Of a DNA stretch of 64,000 bases, positions 8,845-17,186 are shown in pieces. The position numbers were made by a program, and so were the translations under genes. Below the pieces are notes generated by a model. The model saw only the letters and a list, made by a program, of their open reading frames with translations. It did no database searches and was not told the DNA's origin. The stretch lies in NCBI RefSeq assembly GCF_001729485.1, contig NZ_CP017157.1, positions 5,146,001-5,210,000 of the forward strand, in the 5' to 3' direction. Each line of letters starts with the position of its first letter. Position 1 is the stretch's first letter. Source of the stretch: Streptomyces lydicus. GTDB taxonomy: Bacteria; Actinomycetota; Actinomycetes; Streptomycetales; Streptomycetaceae.

Positions 8845-9978
8845 ATGCACCAGCCGGCCCGTCAGCATGCCGCGCGGCTCACCACGTACGGCGCCGTGGC
8901 CACGCGGCTGTCCCTGCTGAGCGACCGTCGGCTCGGCGAGGTGGTGGCCGCCGCGGCGCCCCTGGGTTCCGGCGTCGGCGGCAGGTCGGCAGAGCTGGAC
9001 GTCGACGGCACGCGGGTATTCGTCAAGCGGGTCCCGCTGACGGACATCGAGTTGCGGCCGGAGCACGTGCGGTCGACGGCGAACCTCTTCGGGCTGCCGA
9101 TGTTCTACCAGTACGGGGTGGGCTCAGCCGGATTCGGGGCCTGGCGGGAGCTGGCTGCGCACGTCATGACCACGCACTGGGTCCTCGGGAACGAGTACGA
9201 GGGCTTCCCGCTGATGTACCACTGGCGGGTCCTGCCCGACTCCCCTCCCGAAGGCTTCGCCGACCAGTTCGGCGGCATCGACGGGACGGTGGTCCACTGG
9301 GAGGGCTCGGCTGCCGTGCGCGAGCGCCTGGAGGCCATCGGCCGGTCCTCGTCCAGCCTGGTGCTCTTCCTGGAACACGTCCCGCGGACCCTCGGCGACT
9401 GGCTGCACGACCACCGGACCCTCGCGTCCGAGGGCGGGAAGGACTCGCCGTACCGGTGGGTGGAGGAGGCCCTGACGCGCGGGGCCGACTTCATGAGCTC
9501 GCACGGACTCGTGCACTTCGACGCCCACTTCGCGAATGTCCTGACCGACGGCCGACGGCTGTACTTCGCCGATTTCGGACTCGCCCTGAGCTCCGACTTC
9601 GAACTCTCGCCGACCGAGGCGCAGTTCCTCTCGACCCACCTCGGCTACGACCGCTGCCACACCATGCGCCATCTGCTCCACCACCATCTGCCCGAGGGGC
9701 TGTTCGGGGGCCTGGACCACGAGGCGTTCCTGCGCGAATGGATCGCCGGCCACCGGCCCGACGACATCCCGACCGAGATCGCCGCGATCATCGACCGGCA
9801 CGCCCGAACCACCCTGCTCATGGGTGAATTCGCCCGCCGCCTGCTCACCGAGAGCAAGCAGACACCGTTCCCGGCCGCCGAGCTCGAGCGCGCCTCCTCC
9901 AGAAGCTGCCCGTTGGTGTTGGGGCCGGTGCGCAGGAAGGCGAAGTCGACGTCGTCGTCGGGAGTGGCGGCACGGTAG
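8845..9978 (+). CDS. Protein kinase-like phosphotransferase with aberrant C-terminus
   Basis: 377 residues; ATG follows a GAGGGGAC ribosome site. The catalytic loop HGLVHFDAHFANV (HxDxxxxN type) and a DFG-containing YFADFGLALS are at about residues 220-255. A Lys in VFVKRVPL is the likely ATP-anchoring residue. It belongs to a Streptomyces kinase-like family of unknown substrate. The recognisable protein seems to end near AAELERA (about nt 9893). The last 28 residues (SSRSCPLVLG...) read like antisense of another coding sequence, so the 3' end was probably replaced by a recombination event. It may still be active because all catalytic motifs are upstream of the junction. Confidence 0.72.
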   Translation: MHQPARQHAARLTTYGAVATRLSLLSDRRLGEVVAAAAPLGSGVGGRSAELDVDGTRVFVKRVPLTDIELRPEHVRSTANLFGLPMFYQYGVGSAGFGAWRELAAHVMTTHWVLGNEYEGFPLMYHWRVLPDSPPEGFADQFGGIDGTVVHWEGSAAVRERLEAIGRSSSSLVLFLEHVPRTLGDWLHDHRTLASEGGKDSPYRWVEEALTRGADFMSSHGLVHFDAHFANVLTDGRRLYFADFGLALSSDFELSPTEAQFLSTHLGYDRCHTMRHLLHHHLPEGLFGGLDHEAFLREWIAGHRPDDIPTEIAAIIDRHARTTLLMGEFARRLLTESKQTPFPAAELERASSRSCPLVLGPVRRKAKSTSSSGVAAR

Positions 9979-9990
9979 CGGGCGTCGATC
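9893..9990 (-). pseudogene. Possible trypsin-like protease fragment, antisense to the kinase 3' end
   Basis: On the minus strand this stretch translates without stops to WIDARYRAATPDDDVDFAFL, then RTGPNTNGQLLEEA. This resembles the catalytic-Asp region (DVAFL) of secreted Streptomyces trypsin-like peptidases. No start, His or Ser motif is found on either side. The resemblance is by eye only. Confidence 0.3.
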
Positions 9991-10266
9991 CAGACCTATT
10001 CCTTCTCGCTCCGGTGCGGTAGCCCGGCGGGCGGGCGGGCGGGTTCTTTATCGCCACACACGTGGAGGATGCAACCCACTTCGCCGTCAGAAATGGCGCG
10101 GGAGGCGTGATAAAGGTGTCGATCTCCGCCAACGCGATGACCCGTCTCCGCGAGGCCGGTGCGGTCAGCCGCACCATTCCCGGCGGTCCGAAATCCCCTA
10201 CCTTCGAAGGGGAATAGTTTCACATCCCGACCTCGACCTTCGACCTTTTCAATCAACTCAGATCCG

Positions 10267-10701
10267 ATGGAGACATCGTTGTTTCACCCTGAAGACATCG
10301 CCTCCGTCGGACTCCATGAATACGTACGGAGGAACCAGCACCGGTACTTCCGTAGCGGGGTCTACAACGCCGTGGAAGCAGCGACGTTGATCGCCGCGGA
10401 GGCAGTGCTGTGCGGCGCGTCCGACGTCCGTATCACGAATAGCGACGGCTGGCTCAGCGTCTCTGCGGACCTCGATTGGCTCGCCGAGTTCGGAGAAGCC
10501 GTTTTCAGTCAGATGGTGCCGTTTCCGCCGGGAGGCCCCAACGGCATCACAGCTGAAATCTTTCCGGTGATCTTCGCCCGCACAGTTGTGACGGCGACAT
10601 CCGGGGACGCAACAGTGGTCAAGGGTGACTCGTACGGCCCGCTCATCGGTGAACGCGCCGACTGGGCTCGCTCGGTGGCTTTCGAAGTAGCCCCCGAGTA
10701 A
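10267..10701 (+). CDS. Hypothetical protein, 144 residues
   Basis: Acidic cytoplasmic-looking protein starting METSLFHPED. It has a helical first half (LHEYVRRNQHRYF, AATLIAAEAVLCGA) and a beta-rich second half (ADWARSVAFEV at the end). No signal peptide or membrane segment. The ribosome site is weak, and an AT-rich stretch at 10190-10265 probably holds the promoter. Base composition is slightly lower in GC than neighbours. I do not recognise the family. A clean terminator directly after its stop supports a real, single-gene unit. Confidence 0.6.
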   Translation: METSLFHPEDIASVGLHEYVRRNQHRYFRSGVYNAVEAATLIAAEAVLCGASDVRITNSDGWLSVSADLDWLAEFGEAVFSQMVPFPPGGPNGITAEIFPVIFARTVVTATSGDATVVKGDSYGPLIGERADWARSVAFEVAPE

Positions 10702-10706
10702 CGTCC

Positions 10707-10746
10707 CGCTGAAGCCCCGTCAGAGCATCACGACGGGGCTTCAGCG
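10707..10746. terminator. Strong terminator between the 144-aa protein and rutA
   Basis: 15-bp perfect inverted repeat CGCTGAAGCCCCGTC / GACGGGGCTTCAGCG with a 10-nt loop. It is convergently placed and can stop both units. Confidence 0.88.
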
Positions 10747-10763
10747 CCTGCGGCGACTCGACA

Positions 10764-11858
10764 CTACCGGCGAGATGGTTTCTGCACCGCCGGCGTCGGC
10801 CGGGACCTCATCAGCGGCTGGATGCGCTTCCCGAAATTCTCGATTCCTTCGAGGAAGTCGTCGAAGACCAGCATGATCCCCTTGGTACCGGACACCTCGG
10901 CGATCTCGTCCAGCATCCTGGCGACGGTCTCGAACGAGCCGACGAGCGTACCCATGTTGAAGTTCACGGCGCCCTCGGGCAGCGAAATGGTCCGGGCGGT
11001 GGCCGACTCGTCGTCCGTCGAGTCGGCGGCCGTCTCCCCCGCCATGTACGCCAGCGCCGCGAGGTCGGCGTTGTCGTGATAGTCCCGCCACTTCGCGCGG
11101 GCCGCCTCATCGGTCTCGTCCGCGATAACCATGAACAGTGACATCACGCCGACGTCGCGGCCGGTAGCCCGCGCCTCACGCATGAGCGCGGCGGTGGTGT
11201 CCGAGAGTTCGAGGGGGGTGTTGACGCCGCTGCCCAGGACGAAGTTGTAGTCGGCGTGCTCGGCGGCGAACCGCATGCCGAGGCTGCTCTGTCCGGCTGC
11301 GACGATGTCGATGTGGCCGTTCGCCGGCCGTGGCGACAGTACGCAGTCGGTCATCTCATAGAACTCGCCCTTGAAGTCGCTGACGCCCTCGCTCCACAGC
11401 TCCTTCAGCACGGTGACGTATTCACCGGCCCGGTCGTAGCGGTTGCTGAAATGCTCGTCCCCGGGCCACATGCCCATCTGCGCGTACTCGCCGGGCGCCC
11501 AGCCGGTGACAATATTGACCCCGAACCGCCCGGGGGCGATGGAGTCGACGGTGGCCGCCATCCGCGCGACGATCGCCGGCGGCAGGGCGAGAATGGGCGT
11601 CGAGGCGTACAGCTTGATCCGCTCGGTCACGGCCGCCAGGCCGGCCATCAGCGTGAACGACTCAAGACAGTGATCCCAGAACTCCGTGTCACCACCGAAG
11701 CCCTTGAGCTTGATCATCGACAGGGCGAAGTCGAGGCCGTGCTCCTCGGCCTTCTGCACCACCGCCTTGTTGAGTTCGAAGGTCGGCATGTACTGCGGAG
11801 AGCTCTTCGATATGAGCCAGCCGTTGTTGCCGATGGGGATGAAAACACCGATGTCCAT
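10764..11858 (-). CDS. rutA: RutA-like flavin-dependent pyrimidine monooxygenase
   Basis: 364 residues; ATG preceded by GGAGGAGC. The N-terminus [13 protein letters not shown], the segment [18 protein letters not shown] and the run [11 protein letters not shown] match the RutA branch of the luciferase-like monooxygenases. RutA opens the uracil ring using FMNH2 and O2 to make ureidoacrylate peracid. No rutB-F homologue is adjacent, so this is a solitary copy; it may serve another N-heterocycle. Length agrees with E. coli RutA. It has its own promoter region upstream (11859-12090), where I see no other gene. Confidence 0.85.
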   Translation of the reverse strand: MDIGVFIPIGNNGWLISKSSPQYMPTFELNKAVVQKAEEHGLDFALSMIKLKGFGGDTEFWDHCLESFTLMAGLAAVTERIKLYASTPILALPPAIVARMAATVDSIAPGRFGVNIVTGWAPGEYAQMGMWPGDEHFSNRYDRAGEYVTVLKELWSEGVSDFKGEFYEMTDCVLSPRPANGHIDIVAAGQSSLGMRFAAEHADYNFVLGSGVNTPLELSDTTAALMREARATGRDVGVMSLFMVIADETDEAARAKWRDYHDNADLAALAYMAGETAADSTDDESATARTISLPEGAVNFNMGTLVGSFETVARMLDEIAEVSGTKGIMLVFDDFLEGIENFGKRIQPLMRSRPTPAVQKPSRR

Positions 11859-12092
11859 ACTGCTCCTCCACGGGTTCGGGGAATCGCGCAGGCCATTCCT
11901 CCCGCGCTCGGAAAGGCGCTCGTTCCTGCGGCACCACGTCATGCGGAGGCCCGTCAACTACGCATACGGCTAGGGCGCGTTGTGCCCGTCAGCGTTATCC
12001 GATCGGGCAGGAAGCCCCTTCGTCAATGTCGCGCCGTGCGCCGATGATCATCATAGGGGCGGATCTGACTGGTGATCAGCAGGGGGTGACTC

Positions 12093-12296
12093 GCAGCCGC
12101 CGGGCTCGTCGACGGCTTCCGGGTCACCACCCACTGGTCCCGTGCGGGGCAGCTCGCCCGGCAGCACCCGGAACTGCAGGTGGACCGCGACCCGATCTTC
12201 ATCAGGGACGGGCGGGTGTGGACCTCGGCCGGAGTGACCGCCGGAATGGACCTCGCGCTCGCGCTGGTGGAGGACGACCTGGGCCGGGACATCACT
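12093..12296 (+). pseudogene. Remnant of a GlxA-type (DJ-1/AraC) regulator
   Basis: The frame from 12093 reads AAGLVDGFRVTTHW, then GRVWTSAGVTAGMDLALALV. This matches the middle of the DJ-1/PfpI domain in the intact regulator at 48015-49031 (GEVWTSAGITAGMDLALAMV). The N-terminal half with the nucleophile elbow Cys and the whole AraC helix-turn-helix part are missing. It runs into the SDR promoter without a sensible end. It is a decayed paralogue rather than a functional gene. Confidence 0.75.
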
Positions 12297-12388
12297 CATG
12301 CCGTGCCCGGTCGGCCCGGCGGTGCCGACGCTTCGTATGCTCGCGGTGCGGGGAACCGGAAGCTGACCACCTTCGGAGGCGAACGAGC

Positions 12389-13204
12389 ATGTCGGAACAG
12401 CGTGTTGTCCTGGTGACGGGCGGGGGAACGGGCATCGGGGCCGCCACCGCCCGGCTGCTGCGCACCGCCGGGCACCAAGTCGTGATCTCCGGGCGGCGGC
12501 CCGAGCCACTGCGTCGGGTGGCCGAGGAGACCGGAGCGCTGGCCCACCCTTCCGACGCCGCCGACCCCGAGGCCGTGCGCGAGCTCGTCGAGACGACGGT
12601 GACGGCCTACGGGAGACTCGACGGTGTGGTGCTCAACGCCGGCATCGGGCGGGGCGGCGCGGTCGGCGACACCGAGGTCGAGGACTGGGAAGCGCTGATA
12701 CGCACCAACCTCACCGGCCCGTTCCTGCTGCTGCGTGCCGCGCTGCCGCATCTGCTGGCAGCCCGCGGCGCGGTCGTCGCGGTCGCCTCGGTCGGCGCGC
12801 TCCGCAACAGCCCCGGCAACGCCGCCTATGCGACGTCCAAGGCGGGTTTGCTCCACCTCTGCCGCTCCCTCGCCGTCGACTACGGGCCGCAGGGGCTGCG
12901 GTCCAACGCGGTGTGCCCGGGCTGGGTGCGTACGGAGATGGCCGACCAGCGGATGGCGCGATTCGCGGCGGAGGCGGGGCTGGCGGGCGGTGTCGAGGCG
13001 GCGTACGAGGAGGCGAACCGGTTGACTCCCGCCGGACGGCCGGGTGATCCGCAGGAGGTCGCCGAGGCGATCGACTGGCTGCTGTCGCCCGCCGCGTCCT
13101 ACGTCAACGGGGCCGTCCTCACCGTCGACGGCGGGGGGACCACGCTCGGCGTCGGCGGTGCCGCCTTCGACTACCGGATCGAGGCGCGCACCCCGCACCT
13201 GTAA
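12389..13204 (+). CDS. Short-chain dehydrogenase/reductase
   Basis: 271 residues; ATG after GGAGGCG. Classical SDR: cofactor loop TGGGTGIG (residues 10-17), NAG motif (LNAGIGRGG), catalytic Ser in VASVGAL and YATSK (Tyr/Lys), and a C-terminal VNGAVLTVDGGGT. An acidic-to-basic change after strand 2 (SGRRPEPLRR) suggests NADP(H). It oxidises or reduces an alcohol/ketone whose identity is not visible. It is a single gene between a regulator remnant and a set of 18-bp repeats. Confidence 0.88.
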   Translation: MSEQRVVLVTGGGTGIGAATARLLRTAGHQVVISGRRPEPLRRVAEETGALAHPSDAADPEAVRELVETTVTAYGRLDGVVLNAGIGRGGAVGDTEVEDWEALIRTNLTGPFLLLRAALPHLLAARGAVVAVASVGALRNSPGNAAYATSKAGLLHLCRSLAVDYGPQGLRSNAVCPGWVRTEMADQRMARFAAEAGLAGGVEAAYEEANRLTPAGRPGDPQEVAEAIDWLLSPAASYVNGAVLTVDGGGTTLGVGGAAFDYRIEARTPHL

Positions 13205-13240
13205 CGGACTCCCGGACAGGTCCGTTCCACAGGCCCCGGG

Positions 13241-13312
13241 GCGGAGCCAGGAAACGTGGCGGAGCCAGGAAATCTGGCGGGGCCGGGGAACCTGGCGGGG
13301 CCAGGGCTACAG
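13241..13312 (+). repeat. Four imperfect 18-bp tandem repeats
   Basis: Units at 13241, 13259, 13277 and 13295, each starting GCGGRGCC. The first two differ by only two bases; the last two are more diverged. They lie 37 bp after the SDR stop. On the minus strand they would encode an FPGPAR-like repeat but no gene needs it. Confidence 0.8.
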
Positions 13313-13370
13313 AAGGAAGCCTGGCTTGGTCGGCTGGTCATCAGCGCATGCAAAGGCGGGGCGAAGCGTC

Positions 13371-13622
13371 CTAGCCTCCGGGCCGAGACACCCTGCCGGC
13401 GGTGGCGACCAGGGTACGCAGCACGGTCGCGCCGAAGAGCACCACCGAGGAGACCGGTCGGCCCACCCATCGCGTCAGGTCGCCTTGCAGGTCGGGATCC
13501 ACCTCGACGGTCACCCGGAGGTACCTGCTCTGCAACGTGGTGACCTTGGTGGCCCTGGGTCCGGAGACGTCATCCTGCTCGCGTCGCAATGCGGCGCGGT
13601 AGCTTTCCCTGCGCTGGCTCAT
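13371..13622 (-). CDS. Small partner protein of ParA (ParB-like or RHH-type)
   Basis: 83 residues; its ATG overlaps the parA stop (ATGA), so it is translationally coupled. Basic N-terminus (SQRRESYRAALRREQ) followed by a beta strand RYLRVTVEV and a helical C-terminus. The layout is that of the small DNA-binding partners that follow parA genes on actinomycete plasmids and linear replicons. No clear HTH can be read, so the DNA-binding role is inferred from gene order. Confidence 0.6.
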   Translation of the reverse strand: MSQRRESYRAALRREQDDVSGPRATKVTTLQSRYLRVTVEVDPDLQGDLTRWVGRPVSSVVLFGATVLRTLVATAGRVSRPGG

Positions 13623-14266
13623 GCCTCTTCCTGACGCTTGATCAGTTCTTCCGCGAAGTCCATGTACGCCGAACCCTTGGCCTGGACCGAGTTCCCGAAA
13701 GATTGGGCGTAGAGGTCGAGCCGCGCGATCTGGGTGCCCAGAACCACGAAACCCCGCTCGGTCAGTGCCTCGCGAGCGTCGGCATCGGGCCCGGTGCGCG
13801 TGGCATCAGGACGGTTGGTGCGATTGAGCAGGACCGCCGTGCGGGCAGGCTCGGCACGCAGGGACTGCACGTCCGCCATCTCGCCGCGAATGGGTGCCAT
13901 CCGGTCCAGTTCGATGGGGGCGGGGGTCACGGGCACGATCCACTCACCGGCGTACCTCATGATGCTGCGGGCAATGCGGGGATGGTCCTCCAGCTGGGGC
14001 GCATCGAGCACGACGGCCTGCCGATTGCCGAGGAAGTCGTTCACGCGGCGATGGACGTCCCCCACCGGCAGGGCGACCACCGGAAACGGAAAGCCACCGG
14101 CCAGCTCGCTCCAGCGCAGCGCGGAAGCGGCTGGGTCACCGTCGACCAGCAGGGGCGACAGTCCCAACTCATGAAGCGCATGGGCCAACCACACCGCACT
14201 CGTCGTCTTTCCGACGCCGGGCTTGAGGTTCACAAACGCACAGCTCAACGGCACGAGAGCTGACAC
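13619..14266 (-). CDS. parA: ParA-family ATPase
   Basis: 215 residues from a GTG start. Deviant Walker A KPGVGKTT near residue 17, Walker A'/B region VVLDAPQL, and LLVDGDPAASALRW between them. It is short, lacking the N-terminal HTH of plasmid P1-type ParA, like the plasmid-type ParAs of Streptomyces. Its usual role is ATP-dependent positioning of DNA or a cargo with a partner protein, here the 83-residue protein. The pair beside the lasso cluster may mark an integrated plasmid or replicon-arm segment. Confidence 0.82.
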   Translation of the reverse strand: MSALVPLSCAFVNLKPGVGKTTSAVWLAHALHELGLSPLLVDGDPAASALRWSELAGGFPFPVVALPVGDVHRRVNDFLGNRQAVVLDAPQLEDHPRIARSIMRYAGEWIVPVTPAPIELDRMAPIRGEMADVQSLRAEPARTAVLLNRTNRPDATRTGPDADAREALTERGFVVLGTQIARLDLYAQSFGNSVQAKGSAYMDFAEELIKRQEEA

Positions 14267-14888
14267 TAACGGGCGCGATCGTCCAGCTTCGGTCGGCACG
14301 AGGGCATGGCTTCGTGGTTCACCCGCACGCCGGGGAGAAAGGGCGGGCACCCGGTCTGCGCGGGTACGACTGCCGGCCGGCGTTCGTACGTCGCATGCGT
14401 CGGCGTGGCGTCGTACGTCCCTGAGAGCGCAGGCCCTGCCCCCGTCGTGCGCCTCGCTGAGGAATCCGATGCGTCGTCGCCCAGCGCGAGCGGCGGCAGG
14501 ATGGTTGTGCGGGGAGCGGAGCCGGGCGCTGCCCGGTGGCGACCGCTCCGCTTTCCCGCGCTCCCGCGCGCCGGGCAAGACGGCAGCCACGTACGCACAG
14601 GCCCAAAGGTTTCTTCTGAGCGGAGCTCGAACTTCGGTCCTGGCGCTTGCCTATTAAGTGGCGCGAATCTATCGATCCATTTCGATCACGGGTCGCACGG
14701 TACTTCATACAATCCGATTTGTTGTTCTTCGGTTGCGTGGGCCCGACGGGCTGCAACTAGCTTCGGTGGTGCGCCGCCCCTCCTGTTCCGGGTTTCCGAT
14801 GAACCCGGACGCAGCTGTTCATGAGCCGGATGGCCGGCTCGTGGCCTGGCTGGGGAGGGCGGCGGAATCCGCACCGAAGGAGACGGCA
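14267..14888 (+). promoter_or_regulatory. parA-lasso divergent intergenic region with AT-rich promoter zone
   Basis: About 620 bp without a convincing gene. The 9-mer TCGTACGTC occurs at 14384 and 14411, a candidate parS/ParB-type site. Bases 14640-14740 are far richer in AT than the surroundings (including TTGCCTATTAAGTGG and an ATCGAT-N4-TTCGAT element) and probably hold the lasso cluster promoter. Confidence 0.5.
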
Positions 14889-14999
14889 ATGAAGAAGGCT
14901 TACGAAGCGCCGACGCTCGTCCGACTGGGTTCGTTCCGGAAGAAGACCGGGCTCCTGAACAGCTCCGGAAACGACCGGCTGATCCTGAGCAAGAACTGA
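14889..14999 (+). CDS. lasA: Lasso peptide precursor, citrulassin-type
   Basis: 36 residues with AAGGAGA 7 nt before ATG. The leader has the Y-x2-P-x-L-x3-G-x-F-x3-T recognition pattern (Tyr5, Pro8, Leu10, Gly14, Phe16, Thr20), with Thr at the -2 position before the cleavage site. Predicted core: LLNSSGNDRLILSKN (15 residues), giving an 8-residue macrolactam between Leu1 and Asp8. This closely resembles citrulassin A (LLGLAGNDRLVLSKN as I recall it), where Arg9 is converted to citrulline in some strains. The change is at core positions 3-5 and 11. It is followed after 27 bp by the cyclase gene. Confidence 0.93.
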   Translation: MKKAYEAPTLVRLGSFRKKTGLLNSSGNDRLILSKN

Positions 15000-15026
15000 C
15001 GGTCGACGGCTCGCTGATCCGAAGCC

Positions 15027-16883
15027 ATGACTGAAACGCACCCAGGTGCGGGCACGGGCTCCGGCGACGCGCACTTCGCGGTCTTTCCCGACCGTGCGGA
15101 CGCGGCCGCCGTGGCCCGCTGCTTCGCCCGTCCGGAATCACGCACCCTGACGTATGCCTCCGGCCGTCCCTGGCTGGTGGGCCACTGGCACGACGAGGAC
15201 ATCGTGACCGCTCGCGTCGGCACGGACGCCCTCGCCCTCGTCGGCTGCTGTCCGGTCGACGCCTCCGAACTGGAGCGCCGGATCGACCGGTTGAGGGATC
15301 TCTCCGAACTCGACGCCTGGGCACGCGGCCTGCCCGGCAGCTTCCATCTTGTGGCCGCATGTGACGGGCGGATCCGGGTGCAGGGCACCGCGTCCGGTCT
15401 GCGGCTGGTGTTCCACGCGCTCGTCAACGGTGTGCGGGTGGCGGCCACCAGCGCCGATGTGCTCGCCGACGCGCTCGGAGCCGAACCGGACGAGGAACAA
15501 GTGGCGGTCAGGCTGCTGTGGCCGGTTCCCCACCCCTTGCTCGAAGCACCGCTGTGGCGGGAGGTCACCTCCGTGCCCCCGCAGGACGCGCTGATCGTCT
15601 CGGCGGACGGCCGGTCCGTACGGCACTCGCGCTGGTGGACGCCGCCGGAGCCGACCCGGTCGCTCGCCGACGGAGCCCCGCGCGTCCGGGCCGCGCTCAC
15701 CGAGGCCGTCGATGCCCGTACGCGGCAGGGCGGCGTGGTCAGTTGCGATCTCTCCGGCGGCCTGGACTCCACGTCCATCACGTTTCTGGCCGCTCGCTCG
15801 CCCGCCAAGGTGGTGGCCAGTACCTGGCCGGGGCGCGATCCCGCGGACACCGACCTGTACTGGGCCACGCAGGCCGCCGGGTGCCTCCCGCAGGTCGAGC
15901 ACGTGGTGTGGAACGCCGACGATTCACCCCTGGTCTACAACGATCTCCTCGGCATCGACGACCTGCTGGACGAGCCGACCATCGGCGTCATGGACCGCTC
16001 ACGGGTCCTGCATCACCTGCCGGGCCTGGCCCAGCGAGGCAGCCGGCTGCATCTGACCGGTATCGGGGGTGACCACGTGGCGTGGTGCTCCGAGGCGTAT
16101 TACCACCGCCTGCTGCGCAGGCGCCCGTTGTTCGCCGTGCGGCAGCTTCGTGGGTTCCGGGCACTGTGGCAATGGCCGCTCGGTGGCATGGCCCGGGCGC
16201 TGGCCGACTCCCGGCCGTACGGGACCTGGCTGGCGGACGCCCGCCACGGCCTGCGCGGTCCGCTGCCCACGTCCGTCAGCAGCGGTCTGGGCTGGGGCAT
16301 GGCACCGCGGCTGTTCGACTGGGTCACCCCCGAGGCCGAACGGCTGGCCGGGCAGGCGCTTCGTGCGGCGGCCGCGACCGCCGTACCGCTGCATCCGGAC
16401 CGGGGCCTGCACACCGACCTGGAGCAGATCCGCTCCTGTACACGCATCATCCGGCAGTGGGACCGGATGGCGGCCAGGGCCGGGGTGCCGATGGCGTCGC
16501 CGTTCTTCGACGACCGGGTGATCGAGGCGTGCCTGGCGGTCCGCCCGAGCGAGCGCGTGACGCCCTGGCGGTACAAGCCCCTTCTCACCACGGCCATGCG
16601 CGGCATCGTGCCGGAGTCGTGTCTGGGGCGTACCAACAAGGCCGCGGCGTCCATGGACGCGTCCAACGGGCTGCGCGAGCACCGCGGTGACCTGCTGGCG
16701 CTCTGGGAGGACTCACGGCTGGAACGGCTCGGCCTGGTGGACGGCGCGGCCCTGCGCCGGCTGGCCCAGCGCCCCGCCACCCCCGAGCTGCGCGACGCGA
16801 TCCTCTACTCGACCATCGCCGGCGAAGTGTGGCTGCGCAGCCTCGCCCGCGTCACGCCGGACAGTGCCCGCACCGCCCGCTAG
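15027..16883 (+). CDS. lasC: Lasso peptide macrolactam synthetase (asparagine synthetase-like)
   Basis: 618 residues. The asparagine synthetase-type ATP pyrophosphatase domain has SGGLDST at about residues 246-252 and a second nucleotide-contact region, GIGGDHVAW. The N-terminal third is a degenerate glutaminase-like domain without the catalytic Cys2. It adenylates the Asp8 side chain of the core and closes the ring onto the Leu1 amine. It is the second gene in the usual actinobacterial A-C-B1-B2-D order. Confidence 0.93.
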   Translation: MTETHPGAGTGSGDAHFAVFPDRADAAAVARCFARPESRTLTYASGRPWLVGHWHDEDIVTARVGTDALALVGCCPVDASELERRIDRLRDLSELDAWARGLPGSFHLVAACDGRIRVQGTASGLRLVFHALVNGVRVAATSADVLADALGAEPDEEQVAVRLLWPVPHPLLEAPLWREVTSVPPQDALIVSADGRSVRHSRWWTPPEPTRSLADGAPRVRAALTEAVDARTRQGGVVSCDLSGGLDSTSITFLAARSPAKVVASTWPGRDPADTDLYWATQAAGCLPQVEHVVWNADDSPLVYNDLLGIDDLLDEPTIGVMDRSRVLHHLPGLAQRGSRLHLTGIGGDHVAWCSEAYYHRLLRRRPLFAVRQLRGFRALWQWPLGGMARALADSRPYGTWLADARHGLRGPLPTSVSSGLGWGMAPRLFDWVTPEAERLAGQALRAAAATAVPLHPDRGLHTDLEQIRSCTRIIRQWDRMAARAGVPMASPFFDDRVIEACLAVRPSERVTPWRYKPLLTTAMRGIVPESCLGRTNKAAASMDASNGLREHRGDLLALWEDSRLERLGLVDGAALRRLAQRPATPELRDAILYSTIAGEVWLRSLARVTPDSARTAR

Positions 16884-16931
16884 GCACTTCGCTGCACGCC
16901 CCGACATGACCCGACACGAAAGGTACGCATC

Positions 16932-17186
16932 ATGGCATTGCGGTTCGGTGACAAGGTCTCCACGGCGGCGACCGACTACGGCACGGTCCTGCTGGACGAA
17001 CGCAACGGACAGTATTGGGAGCTGAACCCCACCGCCGGCCTGATCGTCACCACACTGCTGGCCGGCGGCGACGAAGCAGCGGCGGCCGACGCGCTCATCG
17101 CCGAGTTCGACATCGACCGCACGCGCGCCGAGCAGGACGTCGCGACCCTGGTCGGGGAGCTGCGCGCGTCGGGGCTGGCGGCATGA
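16932..17186 (+). CDS. lasB1: Lasso RiPP recognition element (PqqD-like, B1)
   Basis: 84 residues. PqqD-fold pattern with N-terminal beta strands (VSTAATDYGTVLLDE, GQYWELNPTAGLIV) and a winged-helix end. It binds the leader peptide through the Tyr/Pro/Leu motif and delivers it to the protease and cyclase. The stop overlaps the start of B2 (ATGA). Confidence 0.93.
   Translation: MALRFGDKVSTAATDYGTVLLDERNGQYWELNPTAGLIVTTLLAGGDEAAAADALIAEFDIDRTRAEQDVATLVGELRASGLAA

Noticed and set aside
10764..11858. Part of the sulfonate system (SsuD/SfnG-like)
   Set aside because: N-terminal GNNGWLIS and FGVNIVTGW features fit RutA; the true SsuD is at 56981.
13371..13622. Toxin-antitoxin pair with parA
   Set aside because: The gene order and the ATGA overlap fit a ParA partner better; no toxin or antitoxin motif is visible.
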